A stretch of 64,000 bases of DNA from JBBSDP01 sp038240605 (GTDB lineage Bacteria > Planctomycetota > Phycisphaerae > Tepidisphaerales > Tepidisphaeraceae), in assembly GCA_038240605.1 (NCBI GenBank), contig JBBSDP010000007.1, positions 1 to 64,000 of the forward strand, in the 5' to 3' direction. The position numbers were made by a program, and so were the translations under genes. Shown one piece after another: positions 16,544 to 23,830 of the stretch (position 1 is its first letter; every line of letters begins with the position of its first letter). The notes beneath the pieces were generated by a model. It was not told the origin of the DNA and searched no databases. It saw only the letters and a list, made by a program, of their open reading frames with translations.

Positions 16544-18464
16544 AGGGATGGTGCGCACCGAAGCCCACTTGCGGGTGCCGAGCCAGATCGCGGGCGACGC
16601 CGAGGCGGGTCACGGTGTAGGCGGCGCGGTCATATCGGTAGAAGACGCGATCCGGCTGTGTGCGGGCGAAGTAGTCGAAGATGGCCGCATCCTCGCGATC
16701 ACCCAGGTCGTGCAGGCGAAGCACCTCTGCGTCCAGAGGCCAGGCGTTTTCGGTATTATAGACGGGCGACGGCAGCGGATTGATTGGTTGACCATCTCTG
16801 TCCGACCCGTCCACGAAGCGCACCAGCAGGACGGCAGGCCGATCGGTGATTTTCATCTGGACGCCCTTCTCCACGCGCTCCAATTGGCTCACTTCAAAAG
16901 CGTCCTTCGCCCACGGGTTGAATTCCCGCAGCGACCAGATCGATAGCAGCGCGACGAGCAGCGTAAGGAACGCGTAAGCCATTTGTCGCGACACCGAACC
17001 GGGCCCGCCGGCGGCGCTTGCGGCGGCCTCGACGCCGCTCAACACCAGGACGATGGCGGCGGGAACCATGACGAACAGGTAGTGTCCGTAGTAAAAAACG
17101 TAAAAGGTATAAAAGGCGAGATACAGCAGGAACGACGCCGCCACCATCCATCGCGCGCGATGAGGCCAGAGCGTGAAGGGCGCAAGGGGGACGAACGCCA
17201 GCAGCAAGCCGCACGGTAGCGTGCCAAAGACGGTCGCAAAACATCGCGACGCCGGCCAGGGGTTGCTGCCGCGATGCTTCTCGTAAACCGGGAAAATGTG
17301 GTCGCGCATCGCGGCCCGCTTCTCGGGCACGCGCGAATGGGGCATCCGCGCCGGATCGACCTTATGGAAGCCAAGCATCGGCGCTGGGTACTGCCGCGCG
17401 ACATAGTAGTCACTGGGAAATTCCGTCAGCTTGCCCGTGATCCCGATATTCTGCACCGCCTGGAGCGCGAGAAATGGAAACGCCCCCACGACGAGAATTC
17501 CAATCGCCACCGCCGACCGCCGCAGGCCCTGTCCGCGCAAGTCTAGCAAAATCGCCAGGCCGATCGGGATGCAGACGCACAGGGCATCGGCGGGTCGGGT
17601 GATGCCCGCCCAGCCGCTCACGATCCCGATCAGCAGAGCGCCGAGTAATGATCGATCACGTCGCCAGCGAAGGTACAAGAGTGACAGCAACAGGCCCATC
17701 AACAGCATCGGGACCTGGGAGATCAGCATGAGCGAAGCGCCGCGCAGCTCGCTGACTCCCAGCGCCATCAGGACCGCAACGATGCCCATCATTCCGTCGA
17801 ACAATTCGCTGATCAGCAGATAGAGCAAGCCGATCGCCGCACCGACCGTGAAGACGGTCTGCACCCACCAGGGGATGTGGAGCAGAAGCCCCGGCAGGTA
17901 GAGCAACGCCGTTCCGGGGAAGTAAATCGAAGCGTATTTCGGCTCAGTAAGGATATGAAACGAATCGAGCGCGTCGCGAAAAATCTTCGGCACCGGCGGG
18001 TACCAGAGCCGGCCGTGCGCCAGCATTCGCATCTGGATCATGTAGCTGTGCTCGTCGGTCATCCGCAGGAACCCGAACGAGTAGCCCTGGTGATACGCGG
18101 TGAAGAAGAGATAGGCGGCGGCCAGAACGCCGACCACCACCGCGGTCTTCAGCCGCGTCGCATTCGAGGGAAACCGCACCCGCCACACCAGGCTCCGCAC
18201 CCGGCGCCGCCACCCGCCGTGCACGAGCGACAGCGCGAGGACGCAAGCGATCGGGAACGGCCAGGGGTGGAAGTTGTAGAAGCGAAATAGATCTGGCAGC
18301 GCGAGGAACCCTGTAATGCTCGCAAGGAAGACGATGAAGATCGCCACGCGAGCGAAAGGTCGCAATCCCGGTACGGATGGGGGCGCGGCATTTTCCGGCA
18401 TGGCGGACGCAGCGAGCGGGCGGCCCGAACCGGGAAGAACCGACGATGCGCGGGGCTTGCTCAT
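16533..18464 (-). CDS. GT-C type membrane glycosyltransferase, last gene of the glycan operon
   Basis: A 643-residue polytopic protein. After a 30-residue cytoplasmic tail, helices alternate through about residue 470, then a soluble C-terminal domain follows. The first periplasmic loop contains RMTDEHSYMIQMRMLAHGRLWYPP, with the D-E pair typical of family 39 transferases. Start ATG at 18464 overlaps the stop of the aminotransferase gene (ATGA), which fixes the start and shows translational coupling; a longer upstream frame is Arg-rich and looks like a shadow. It probably adds the sugar made by the upstream enzymes, or a mannose-like sugar, to a lipid-linked glycan or protein. Confidence 0.78.
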   Translation of the reverse strand: MSKPRASSVLPGSGRPLAASAMPENAAPPSVPGLRPFARVAIFIVFLASITGFLALPDLFRFYNFHPWPFPIACVLALSLVHGGWRRRVRSLVWRVRFPSNATRLKTAVVVGVLAAAYLFFTAYHQGYSFGFLRMTDEHSYMIQMRMLAHGRLWYPPVPKIFRDALDSFHILTEPKYASIYFPGTALLYLPGLLLHIPWWVQTVFTVGAAIGLLYLLISELFDGMMGIVAVLMALGVSELRGASLMLISQVPMLLMGLLLSLLYLRWRRDRSLLGALLIGIVSGWAGITRPADALCVCIPIGLAILLDLRGQGLRRSAVAIGILVVGAFPFLALQAVQNIGITGKLTEFPSDYYVARQYPAPMLGFHKVDPARMPHSRVPEKRAAMRDHIFPVYEKHRGSNPWPASRCFATVFGTLPCGLLLAFVPLAPFTLWPHRARWMVAASFLLYLAFYTFYVFYYGHYLFVMVPAAIVLVLSGVEAAASAAGGPGSVSRQMAYAFLTLLVALLSIWSLREFNPWAKDAFEVSQLERVEKGVQMKITDRPAVLLVRFVDGSDRDGQPINPLPSPVYNTENAWPLDAEVLRLHDLGDREDAAIFDYFARTQPDRVFYRYDRAAYTVTRLGVARDLARHPQVGFGAHHPFIR

Positions 18465-19624
18465 CCGCGGGCGAAGGCGGCAATGCCAGCGGCGACGTGG
18501 CGGACCTGCTCTTCGGTGATGGATGGGTAGATCGGCAGCGACAGGATCTGCTGCGCCGCACTCTCCGTCACCGGCAACGACCCGCGCGGGATACCGAGGC
18601 TGGCGTAACACTCCTGGAGGTGGACGGGGATCGGATAGTGCAGCCCGCAGGAAATGCCGTGCGTCTTCAGGAATGCCGAAAGCTCGTCGCGGCGCTCGTG
18701 GCGAATCACATAGAGATGATAGATGTGCGTACGGTCGGGGGACGCGACGGGACGGGTCACGTCCGGCACGTCTGCCAACAGCTGGTCGTAAAGTGCCGCC
18801 GCCCGGCGTCGAGCGGCGTTGGCCGCATCGAGGTGCGGCAGCTTCACGCGCAGCGCCGCCGCCTGCACCGTATCCAGCCGGCGGTTATAGGCGAGGCGAA
18901 CGTGATGATATTTTTCGCGCTGCCCATAGTTGCGCAGCATGCGAGCGCTTGAAGCGATCTCCTCGTCGTCCGTGACGAGGATTCCGCCGTCGCCGAAACA
19001 CCCCAGGTTCTTGGCCGGATAGAAGCTGAACGCCGCCGCCACGCCCAGCGCGCCGGCCCGTCGGCCCTTGTAGCGCGCGCCATGCGCCTGGCAGGCATCC
19101 TCCACCACCGGCAGCCCCTTCTTGCGGGCGATGGCGAGGATCTCATCCATCTCCACCGGCTGGCCGTACAGATGGACCGGCAGGATCGCGCGGGTGCGCC
19201 GCGTGATCGCCCGCTCCAGCTTCGCCGGGTCCATGTTGAAGGTGTGCGGGTCAATATCAACAAAGGTTGGTGTCGCGCCTGTGAACGACACGGCCGACGC
19301 AGTCGCGATGAACGTGTGGGATACGGTGAGAACTTCGTCGCCCGCGCCAATCCCCATCGATCGCAACGCGAATTCGAGGGCGGTGATGCCCGTGTCAAGC
19401 CCCACCGCGTGGCGCACGCCGCAGAACGCGGCGAACTCGCTCTCGAAGGCATCGACGTCCTTGCCGAGGATGAAATCGGTATCGGTGATGACGCGTTGCA
19501 TTGCCGCCAGCGCATCGGGCAGGATCGCCCGCTGGTCGGCCTTGAGGTCGACGAAGGGGACATTGAGGGCGCCGAGCATGTTCGGCGCGTTCGAAGTGGG
19601 TTTGGCCGCGGTCTGCCGAGACAT
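18461..19624 (-). CDS. DegT/DnrJ/EryC1/StrS aminotransferase (WbpE/WlbC-like)
   Basis: A 387-residue PLP enzyme. The cofactor Lys is K205 in FSFYPAKNLGCFGDGG, and the VVEDACQAHGARYKG segment (about 173-187) is typical of the sugar aminotransferase group. In the operon it sits with a Gfo/Idh oxidoreductase and a hexapeptide acetyltransferase, the same trio that converts UDP-GlcNAc uronate to a 2,3-diacetamido sugar in Pseudomonas (WbpB, WbpE, WbpD). By that analogy it would aminate the 3-keto sugar, using glutamate. This assignment rests on context plus family. It is four bases from the upstream GT2 gene. Confidence 0.88.
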   Translation of the reverse strand: MSRQTAAKPTSNAPNMLGALNVPFVDLKADQRAILPDALAAMQRVITDTDFILGKDVDAFESEFAAFCGVRHAVGLDTGITALEFALRSMGIGAGDEVLTVSHTFIATASAVSFTGATPTFVDIDPHTFNMDPAKLERAITRRTRAILPVHLYGQPVEMDEILAIARKKGLPVVEDACQAHGARYKGRRAGALGVAAAFSFYPAKNLGCFGDGGILVTDDEEIASSARMLRNYGQREKYHHVRLAYNRRLDTVQAAALRVKLPHLDAANAARRRAAALYDQLLADVPDVTRPVASPDRTHIYHLYVIRHERRDELSAFLKTHGISCGLHYPIPVHLQECYASLGIPRGSLPVTESAAQQILSLPIYPSITEEQVRHVAAGIAAFARG

Positions 19625-19628
19625 CGAT

Positions 19629-20483
19629 TTACTTTCTGATGCGGAGGCCCAGGAAAAAGATGGGCCGGAGTATGCTCCACCACCCGGTGAGGGGCTTCAT
19701 CTTCGTGTACCCCAGCTTCCGCGGCGGATAGATCTTGACCACCGGCACTTCCGTGTGGCGGTACCCGAGGACTATCGTCTTGAACAGCAGGTACGGCTCC
19801 AGCTCGTACTTGTCGAGCCACGCCTGCGTCCAGTTGATCCGCTCGTCTCGCAACAGGCGCGTGCGGAACGCGCGGAACCCGTTGGTGCTCTCCGTCACCC
19901 ATTTGCCGGCGGCGACGGAGAAGAGGAATGGGTGAAGCCGGGTGGCCAGCTTCCGGTACAGGGGCATGCGCCCGTGCCCGCCGCCGCGCAGGTAGCGTGA
20001 GCCCTGCACGAAATCATAACCGCGGGCCACGATGGGCTCGAGCAGCCGGCCGATCTCCTCGGGGTCGTCCTTGTTGTTACCCGCCATGATGATCATCGCG
20101 TCATACCCGCCCTCGATAGCGAGGCGAAACGATTCCTTCATGGCCGACCCAATGCCGCGGTTGGCGCCGTTGGAGACGACGCGCACGCCATGGCTGCGCA
20201 TGTCGTCCAGCGAGCCGTCGGTCGAGCCGTCGTCCATCACCAGCAGGTCGTACCTGGTGGGGGCGGAGCCACTCGCCTCGCCCGCGCCAAGTCGGGCGAG
20301 GGCGGCGAGCGTTCGCTCCACGGTCGTCTGGATCTTCACGCCCTCGTTGAACGCAAACGTCGTCACCAGCACCCGCTCGACGCGCGCGGAGGCAGACACC
20401 CCGGCGCCGGCCGAGCGGCCCTCGGAGCGTTCGTCCATCGAATCAGGATTGAGGGCGACGGCTTCGTCGGCCATGGTCATCAC
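19629..20483 (-). CDS. family 2 glycosyltransferase (dolichyl-phosphate sugar synthase-like)
   Basis: A 284-residue GT-A fold enzyme. After a 35-residue variable N terminus, the nucleotide-binding strand VLVTTFAFNEGVKI, the acidic MDDGSTDGSLDDM and NRGIGSAMKESFRLAIEGGYDAMIIMAGN are the usual GT2 landmarks. GSRYLRGGG then GFRAFRTRLL follow, like the DPM1/polyprenyl-phosphate transferase subgroup. The C terminus lacks a long membrane domain but has a hydrophobic tail. It could load a sugar onto a polyprenyl phosphate that the GT-C enzyme two genes downstream then uses. It overlaps the acyltransferase gene by four bases. Confidence 0.88.
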   Translation of the reverse strand: MMTMADEAVALNPDSMDERSEGRSAGAGVSASARVERVLVTTFAFNEGVKIQTTVERTLAALARLGAGEASGSAPTRYDLLVMDDGSTDGSLDDMRSHGVRVVSNGANRGIGSAMKESFRLAIEGGYDAMIIMAGNNKDDPEEIGRLLEPIVARGYDFVQGSRYLRGGGHGRMPLYRKLATRLHPFLFSVAAGKWVTESTNGFRAFRTRLLRDERINWTQAWLDKYELEPYLLFKTIVLGYRHTEVPVVKIYPPRKLGYTKMKPLTGWWSILRPIFFLGLRIRK

Positions 20484-21250
20484 TTACGCTCCTGCGGGAT
20501 CACGTTGCCTTGAGCGGCCGCCAGCTCGGCCTGTTGTCGCAGCGATTCCCGCAACGCCGTTTCGGCGGCGGGCTGCTCGCGCTCACGGGTGCGCGGGTCT
20601 TTGCCGCCGATGTACGGTACCGTCAGCCCGAACTGACAGGTCAGCGAATCGATTGGCTTACGGGCCTTTGCCGGATTGCCGTAGGCCAGCGTAAAGGGTG
20701 GCACATCGCGCGTCACCACGCTGCCGGCGCCGATCACCGCTCCCTCGCCAATCGTCACGTGCGGCAGGAGCGTCGCGTTCACACCGATCCTGCATCCTTT
20801 CTTGAGCGTCGGCCCGCGCATGCACAGCGTGCAGACCGGGTGCGGGTCGTTCGCGGTGCTCACGCCGGGCGCGATGAAGACATCGTCCTCGATCGTCGTG
20901 AACTGGGCGATGTAACAGTTGCTGTGGATGCGCACGTTGTTGCCGATCGCGCACCCGTAATCGATCACCGTGTTGTTCCAGACCGACAGACCATCTCCGA
21001 TCACGTTTTGTTCGCGGATCACCACGTTATGCCCAGTCTCCAGGTGCGCCCCAATCGTCGTGCCGGCATAGAGCACGCTGCCGGTTCGAACCGCGGCGTT
21101 CTCTCCCAGCACGAGCGGCGTAAGCTCCCCGATCGGGCGACCGGTACGGTAACCCAGCACTACCCCCGGATCGATCCGGCAGGAACGCCCCAGGGTGACC
21201 CGCGGCGCTTCCGCCCCACCGGGCACGGACGAAGCGGGCGGCGAACTCAT
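20480..21250 (-). CDS. hexapeptide-repeat acyltransferase (WbpD-like)
   Basis: A 256-residue left-handed beta-helix acyltransferase. Hexapeptide repeats run from about residue 20 to 190 (NVVIREQNVIGDGLSVWNNTVIDYGCAIGNNVRIHSNCYIAQF and GEGAVIGAGSVVTRDVPPFTLAYGNPAKARK). The pattern matches UDP-3-amino-sugar N-acetyltransferases such as WbpD/WlbB. The C-terminal 50 residues are charged and helical. The start at 21250 overlaps the stop of the oxidoreductase gene, fixing the reading frame; a longer open frame upstream is rejected as shadow. It probably acetylates the amino group installed by the operon's aminotransferase. Confidence 0.88.
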   Translation of the reverse strand: MSSPPASSVPGGAEAPRVTLGRSCRIDPGVVLGYRTGRPIGELTPLVLGENAAVRTGSVLYAGTTIGAHLETGHNVVIREQNVIGDGLSVWNNTVIDYGCAIGNNVRIHSNCYIAQFTTIEDDVFIAPGVSTANDPHPVCTLCMRGPTLKKGCRIGVNATLLPHVTIGEGAVIGAGSVVTRDVPPFTLAYGNPAKARKPIDSLTCQFGLTVPYIGGKDPRTREREQPAAETALRESLRQQAELAAAQGNVIPQERK

Positions 21251-22260
21251 CCCACCTCCACCGGCGCGCCGTTCAAGGCCAGCGACCGATCGATCGCCGC
21301 CATTACCTGCACCACCGCCAGTCCACACCTGCTGTCGCTGAGGGGTTGGCGGTCGTGGGCGACGCAATCCAGAAATTCGATCGCGAGGGACTTCAGCGGC
21401 TCGGCCGTCTCCACGCGCGGGCTGATGATGTCCCCATCGCGCACGAGCAGGCGGAACTCGCCGAAGCTGTCGGCCTGGGGTTCCGAGGGCGCCACACCCT
21501 TCTCGAAGATGCGCACGCGCTCGGAGTTGTTCAGGTCATCGAAGACGACGCGCCGACGGCTGCTGACTACCACCACCTCGCGCACCTTGTTGGGATCCAC
21601 CCAGCTCGTGTGAATGTTGGCCAGGACCCCCTCTCCGTAGCTGAGCGTAATGAACCCGACATCGGCCCGGCTGTTGCCGAGCACGCCCGCCCCCACGGCG
21701 CTGAGCCACTTTGGCCGGCCGTCCAGCAGGTAGTTGAAGATCGCCACATCGTGCGCCGCCAGGTCCCAGAGCGCGTTCACGTCCTGGCGAATCGGGCCCA
21801 TGTTGGTGCGCGTCGCGTGCAGGTAATAAACCCGGCCGAATTGCTCGTCGCGCATGAGCTGTTTGACCTTATGCACGCCCGGGTTATAGAGGAAGGTGTG
21901 CCCCACCATCAACACGCGCCCGGCCCGCTGGACCGACTGGACGAGGCGCTCGGCGTCCTCAACCGTCGTCGTCATCGGCTTCTCGACCAGCACGTGCTTG
22001 CCCGCGGCCAGGCAGCGCTCCGCGATCGCGAAGTGGCTGGCGGCAGGCGTCGCGACGACCACCGCGTCGAGCCACTTGTTCTCCAGGACTTCGTCCAACC
22101 GGGATGTGGTGCCGATTAGCGGATACCGTTCACGGATCGCGCGGAGACGGTCTTCGTTGGAATCGCAGACCGAGACGACTTTCGATCCCGGCAACTCACT
22201 GAAGACGCGAACATAGTTCACGCCCCAGTAGCCGCTTCCGATCACCGCAACGTTCACCAT
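21247..22260 (-). CDS. Gfo/Idh/MocA oxidoreductase (WbpB/WlbA-like), first gene of the glycan operon
   Basis: A 337-residue NAD-dependent sugar dehydrogenase. The N-terminal Rossmann motif is VAVIGSGYWGVNYVRVF, the family Lys is in EKPMTTT (about 93-99), and a catalytic-site-like ALWDLAAHDVAIFNYLLDG (about 163-181) follows. MVGHTFLYNPGVHKVKQL is typical of UDP-sugar 3-dehydrogenases. Its position ahead of an acetyltransferase and an aminotransferase suggests oxidation at C3 of a UDP-sugar uronate. Genes for the earlier 6-dehydrogenase or a 2-epimerase are not in the window. The preceding 565 bases must hold the operon promoter. Confidence 0.9.
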   Translation of the reverse strand: MVNVAVIGSGYWGVNYVRVFSELPGSKVVSVCDSNEDRLRAIRERYPLIGTTSRLDEVLENKWLDAVVVATPAASHFAIAERCLAAGKHVLVEKPMTTTVEDAERLVQSVQRAGRVLMVGHTFLYNPGVHKVKQLMRDEQFGRVYYLHATRTNMGPIRQDVNALWDLAAHDVAIFNYLLDGRPKWLSAVGAGVLGNSRADVGFITLSYGEGVLANIHTSWVDPNKVREVVVVSSRRRVVFDDLNNSERVRIFEKGVAPSEPQADSFGEFRLLVRDGDIISPRVETAEPLKSLAIEFLDCVAHDRQPLSDSRCGLAVVQVMAAIDRSLALNGAPVEVG

Positions 22261-22431
22261 CTGACGAACCCTCTCCGCCGACCACTGTAATCTGGAGCGA
22301 CCACGTTTTGCGAATTACGCAGGGAAGTTAACACAAATCGAACAGTTTGTCCGATCCGGCGGCCTCCGGCGGCAGCTCGGAATGGTTCACAAGGCAATCT
22401 GCGCAAATGGGTTAGACGAGCACGGGGTGGA

Positions 22432-22469
22432 AAAAAAGAAGCCCCCGGCGCGGGGAAGACGCCGGGGGC
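22432..22469 (-). terminator. strong intrinsic terminator, leftward
   Basis: A perfect 10-bp stem (GCCCCCGGCG, loop of nine, CGCCGGGGGC) at 22441-22469 is followed on the minus strand by TTCTTTTTTTCC. It would end a leftward transcript that starts right of it, although no conventional gene lies there. Confidence 0.88.
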
Positions 22470-22489
22470 GGGGGGAGGGAGACCTATGT

Positions 22490-22535
22490 GGAGAGGCGAA
22501 GCAAACCCTGGCGGTCACGACCGCTTCGCCTCTCC
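22490..22535. repeat. 13-bp perfect inverted repeat
   Basis: GGAGAGGCGAAGC at 22490-22502 is repeated in inverse at 22523-22535 with a 20-base loop. It lies between the possible microgene and the terminator, so a leftward RNA would carry two stable hairpins in a row. It could also be a protein-binding site. Confidence 0.85.
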
Positions 22536-22553
22536 AATTTCAATTGAGGATGC

Positions 22554-22649
22554 TCACTGAAGGTGCGATCCATAGAGGATTCCGCACACGATGAGGTATC
22601 CCAGTGCGGCGATCCACGGAATCCATCGTTGAGAATTTTCGCGTTCCAT
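22554..22649 (-). CDS. possible single-helix membrane microprotein (31 residues)
   Basis: An ATG at 22649 on the minus strand opens a 31-codon frame ending TGA. It reads as a charged start (MERENSQR), a hydrophobic helix (WIPWIAALGYLIVCGILYG) and a short polar tail. The layout is that of small bacterial membrane proteins. It is followed by a 13-bp inverted repeat and a strong terminator in the same direction, so a transcript unit is plausible. The ribosome binding site is weak (GGACG, about nine bases upstream). Alternatively the locus is only a small RNA, or the frame is accidental. Confidence 0.45.
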   Translation of the reverse strand: MERENSQRWIPWIAALGYLIVCGILYGSHLQ

Positions 22650-22825
22650 ATCGCAGCGTCCGTTCACCAGCACTGTGCACTATTAGATGCCGATGACCGT
22701 TGAACGTTAGCGGTACGGAGGGTGGCTATAGAAACACCCGCACCCCATAATCGCACCCCCCGTTGATGCGCTGACTTGACGAACAATGCTGGGGACCGGA
22801 ACATGCTTCGGCCGATAATAACGCC

Positions 22826-23773
22826 ATGCATCACGTTTTAATGCTGTTTCTCGCCCCCAAGTTCTTCATCCTGTACCTGTTCGTTGCCTCGGCGATCTTC
22901 GTGCATTTTCGCGGCAAGGTGCGGCATAAGTTCACGCGGCAGTTGACGGACCACTCGACATTGATGGCCCCGTACAACGCCTTGATGTACCTCTTCTCGG
23001 CGGTGCCGAACACGCCGGTTCAGGACGTCAACAACTTCCCGGAGCTGCTGAAGGTCCGCGAGAACTGGGAGATGATCCGGGATGAAGCCAAGCGGCTCTA
23101 CGAAGCCGGCCACATCCAGAAATCCGAGAAGCACAACGACCTGGCGTTCAACACGTTCTTCAAGCGTGGCTGGAAGCGCTTCTACCTGAAGTGGTATGGC
23201 GACGTGCACCCATCCGCGGTCGAGCTCTGCCCCAAGACGGTGGAATTGGTAAAGTCGATCCCGACGATCAACGCGGCACTGTTCGCGCTGCTTTCGCCAC
23301 GCAGCAAGCTGGGGGAGCATCGCGATCCGTTCGCCGGCTCATTGCGCTATCACCTGGGGTTGATGACGCCGAATTCCGATCTGTGCCGCATTTATATTGA
23401 TGGGACGCCGTACGCCTGGCGCGATGGGAAGGACATCCTTTTCGATGAGACGTTCATCCACAGCGTCAACAACGACACCGACGAGACGCGGGTGATCCTC
23501 TTCTGCGACGTGGCTCGGCCGATGCGCACGCCGATCGTGCGCGCGATCAACCGGTTCGTGACGAACCACATCGTGAAGATCACCGAATCGCAAAACACGG
23601 ACACGGAGAAGGTCGGCGTGCTCAATCACATCTCGAGCTACATCTACATGCTCAAGAACTTTTTTCAGAAGATCAAAGCCGCCAACCGGAAGATCTATTA
23701 TCTCGGCAAGTACGCCCTGATGATCGGGCTGATCTACCTGATCTTCTTCGCCAGCTTCCACCATGTGCGATAA
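22826..23773 (+). CDS. aspartyl/asparaginyl beta-hydroxylase family protein (LpxO-like)
   Basis: A 315-residue Fe(II)/2-oxoglutarate dioxygenase of the AspH/LpxO family. An N-terminal helix (residues about 8-26) anchors it in the inner membrane with the catalytic domain in the cytoplasm, and a second helix lies at the very C terminus (GLIYLIFFASF). The core shows GEHRDPFAGSLRYHLGL, with the first His and Asp of the metal site, and DETFIHSVNNDTDETRVILFCDV, with the second His. Bacterial LpxO enzymes 2-hydroxylate a lipid A acyl chain, so a role in outer-membrane lipid modification is likely, though the substrate here is unknown. Confidence 0.88.
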   Translation: MHHVLMLFLAPKFFILYLFVASAIFVHFRGKVRHKFTRQLTDHSTLMAPYNALMYLFSAVPNTPVQDVNNFPELLKVRENWEMIRDEAKRLYEAGHIQKSEKHNDLAFNTFFKRGWKRFYLKWYGDVHPSAVELCPKTVELVKSIPTINAALFALLSPRSKLGEHRDPFAGSLRYHLGLMTPNSDLCRIYIDGTPYAWRDGKDILFDETFIHSVNNDTDETRVILFCDVARPMRTPIVRAINRFVTNHIVKITESQNTDTEKVGVLNHISSYIYMLKNFFQKIKAANRKIYYLGKYALMIGLIYLIFFASFHHVR

Positions 23774-23781
23774 TTGAAATT

Positions 23782-23815
23782 GCCCTCGGCCGAAAAGCCG
23801 GGGGCATTGTTTTGG
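23782..23815 (+). terminator. intrinsic terminator after the hydroxylase gene
   Basis: A 9-bp stem with one G-T pair (GCCCTCGGC, loop CGAAAA, GCCGGGGGC) at 23782-23805 is followed by ATTGTTTTGG. It sits nine bases after the hydroxylase stop and may also serve the leftward dehydratase gene less efficiently. Confidence 0.8.
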
Positions 23816-23830
23816 CTTGAAAAGACAGTC

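Larger units (their letters stand above)
22261..22825. other. 565-bp intergenic region
   Basis: Apart from the microprotein frame, inverted repeat and terminator listed separately, this stretch must contain the leftward promoter of the glycan operon and the rightward promoter of the hydroxylase. Nothing else is recognisable. Confidence 0.5.

Noticed and set aside
18464..18611. 49-residue N-terminal extension of the GT-C gene
   Set aside because: Lies inside the aminotransferase coding region and is Arg/Pro-rich; the ATGA overlap fixes the start at 18464.
22438..22535. CRISPR or attachment-site repeats
   Set aside because: The repeats are inverted, not direct, and there are no regular spacers.
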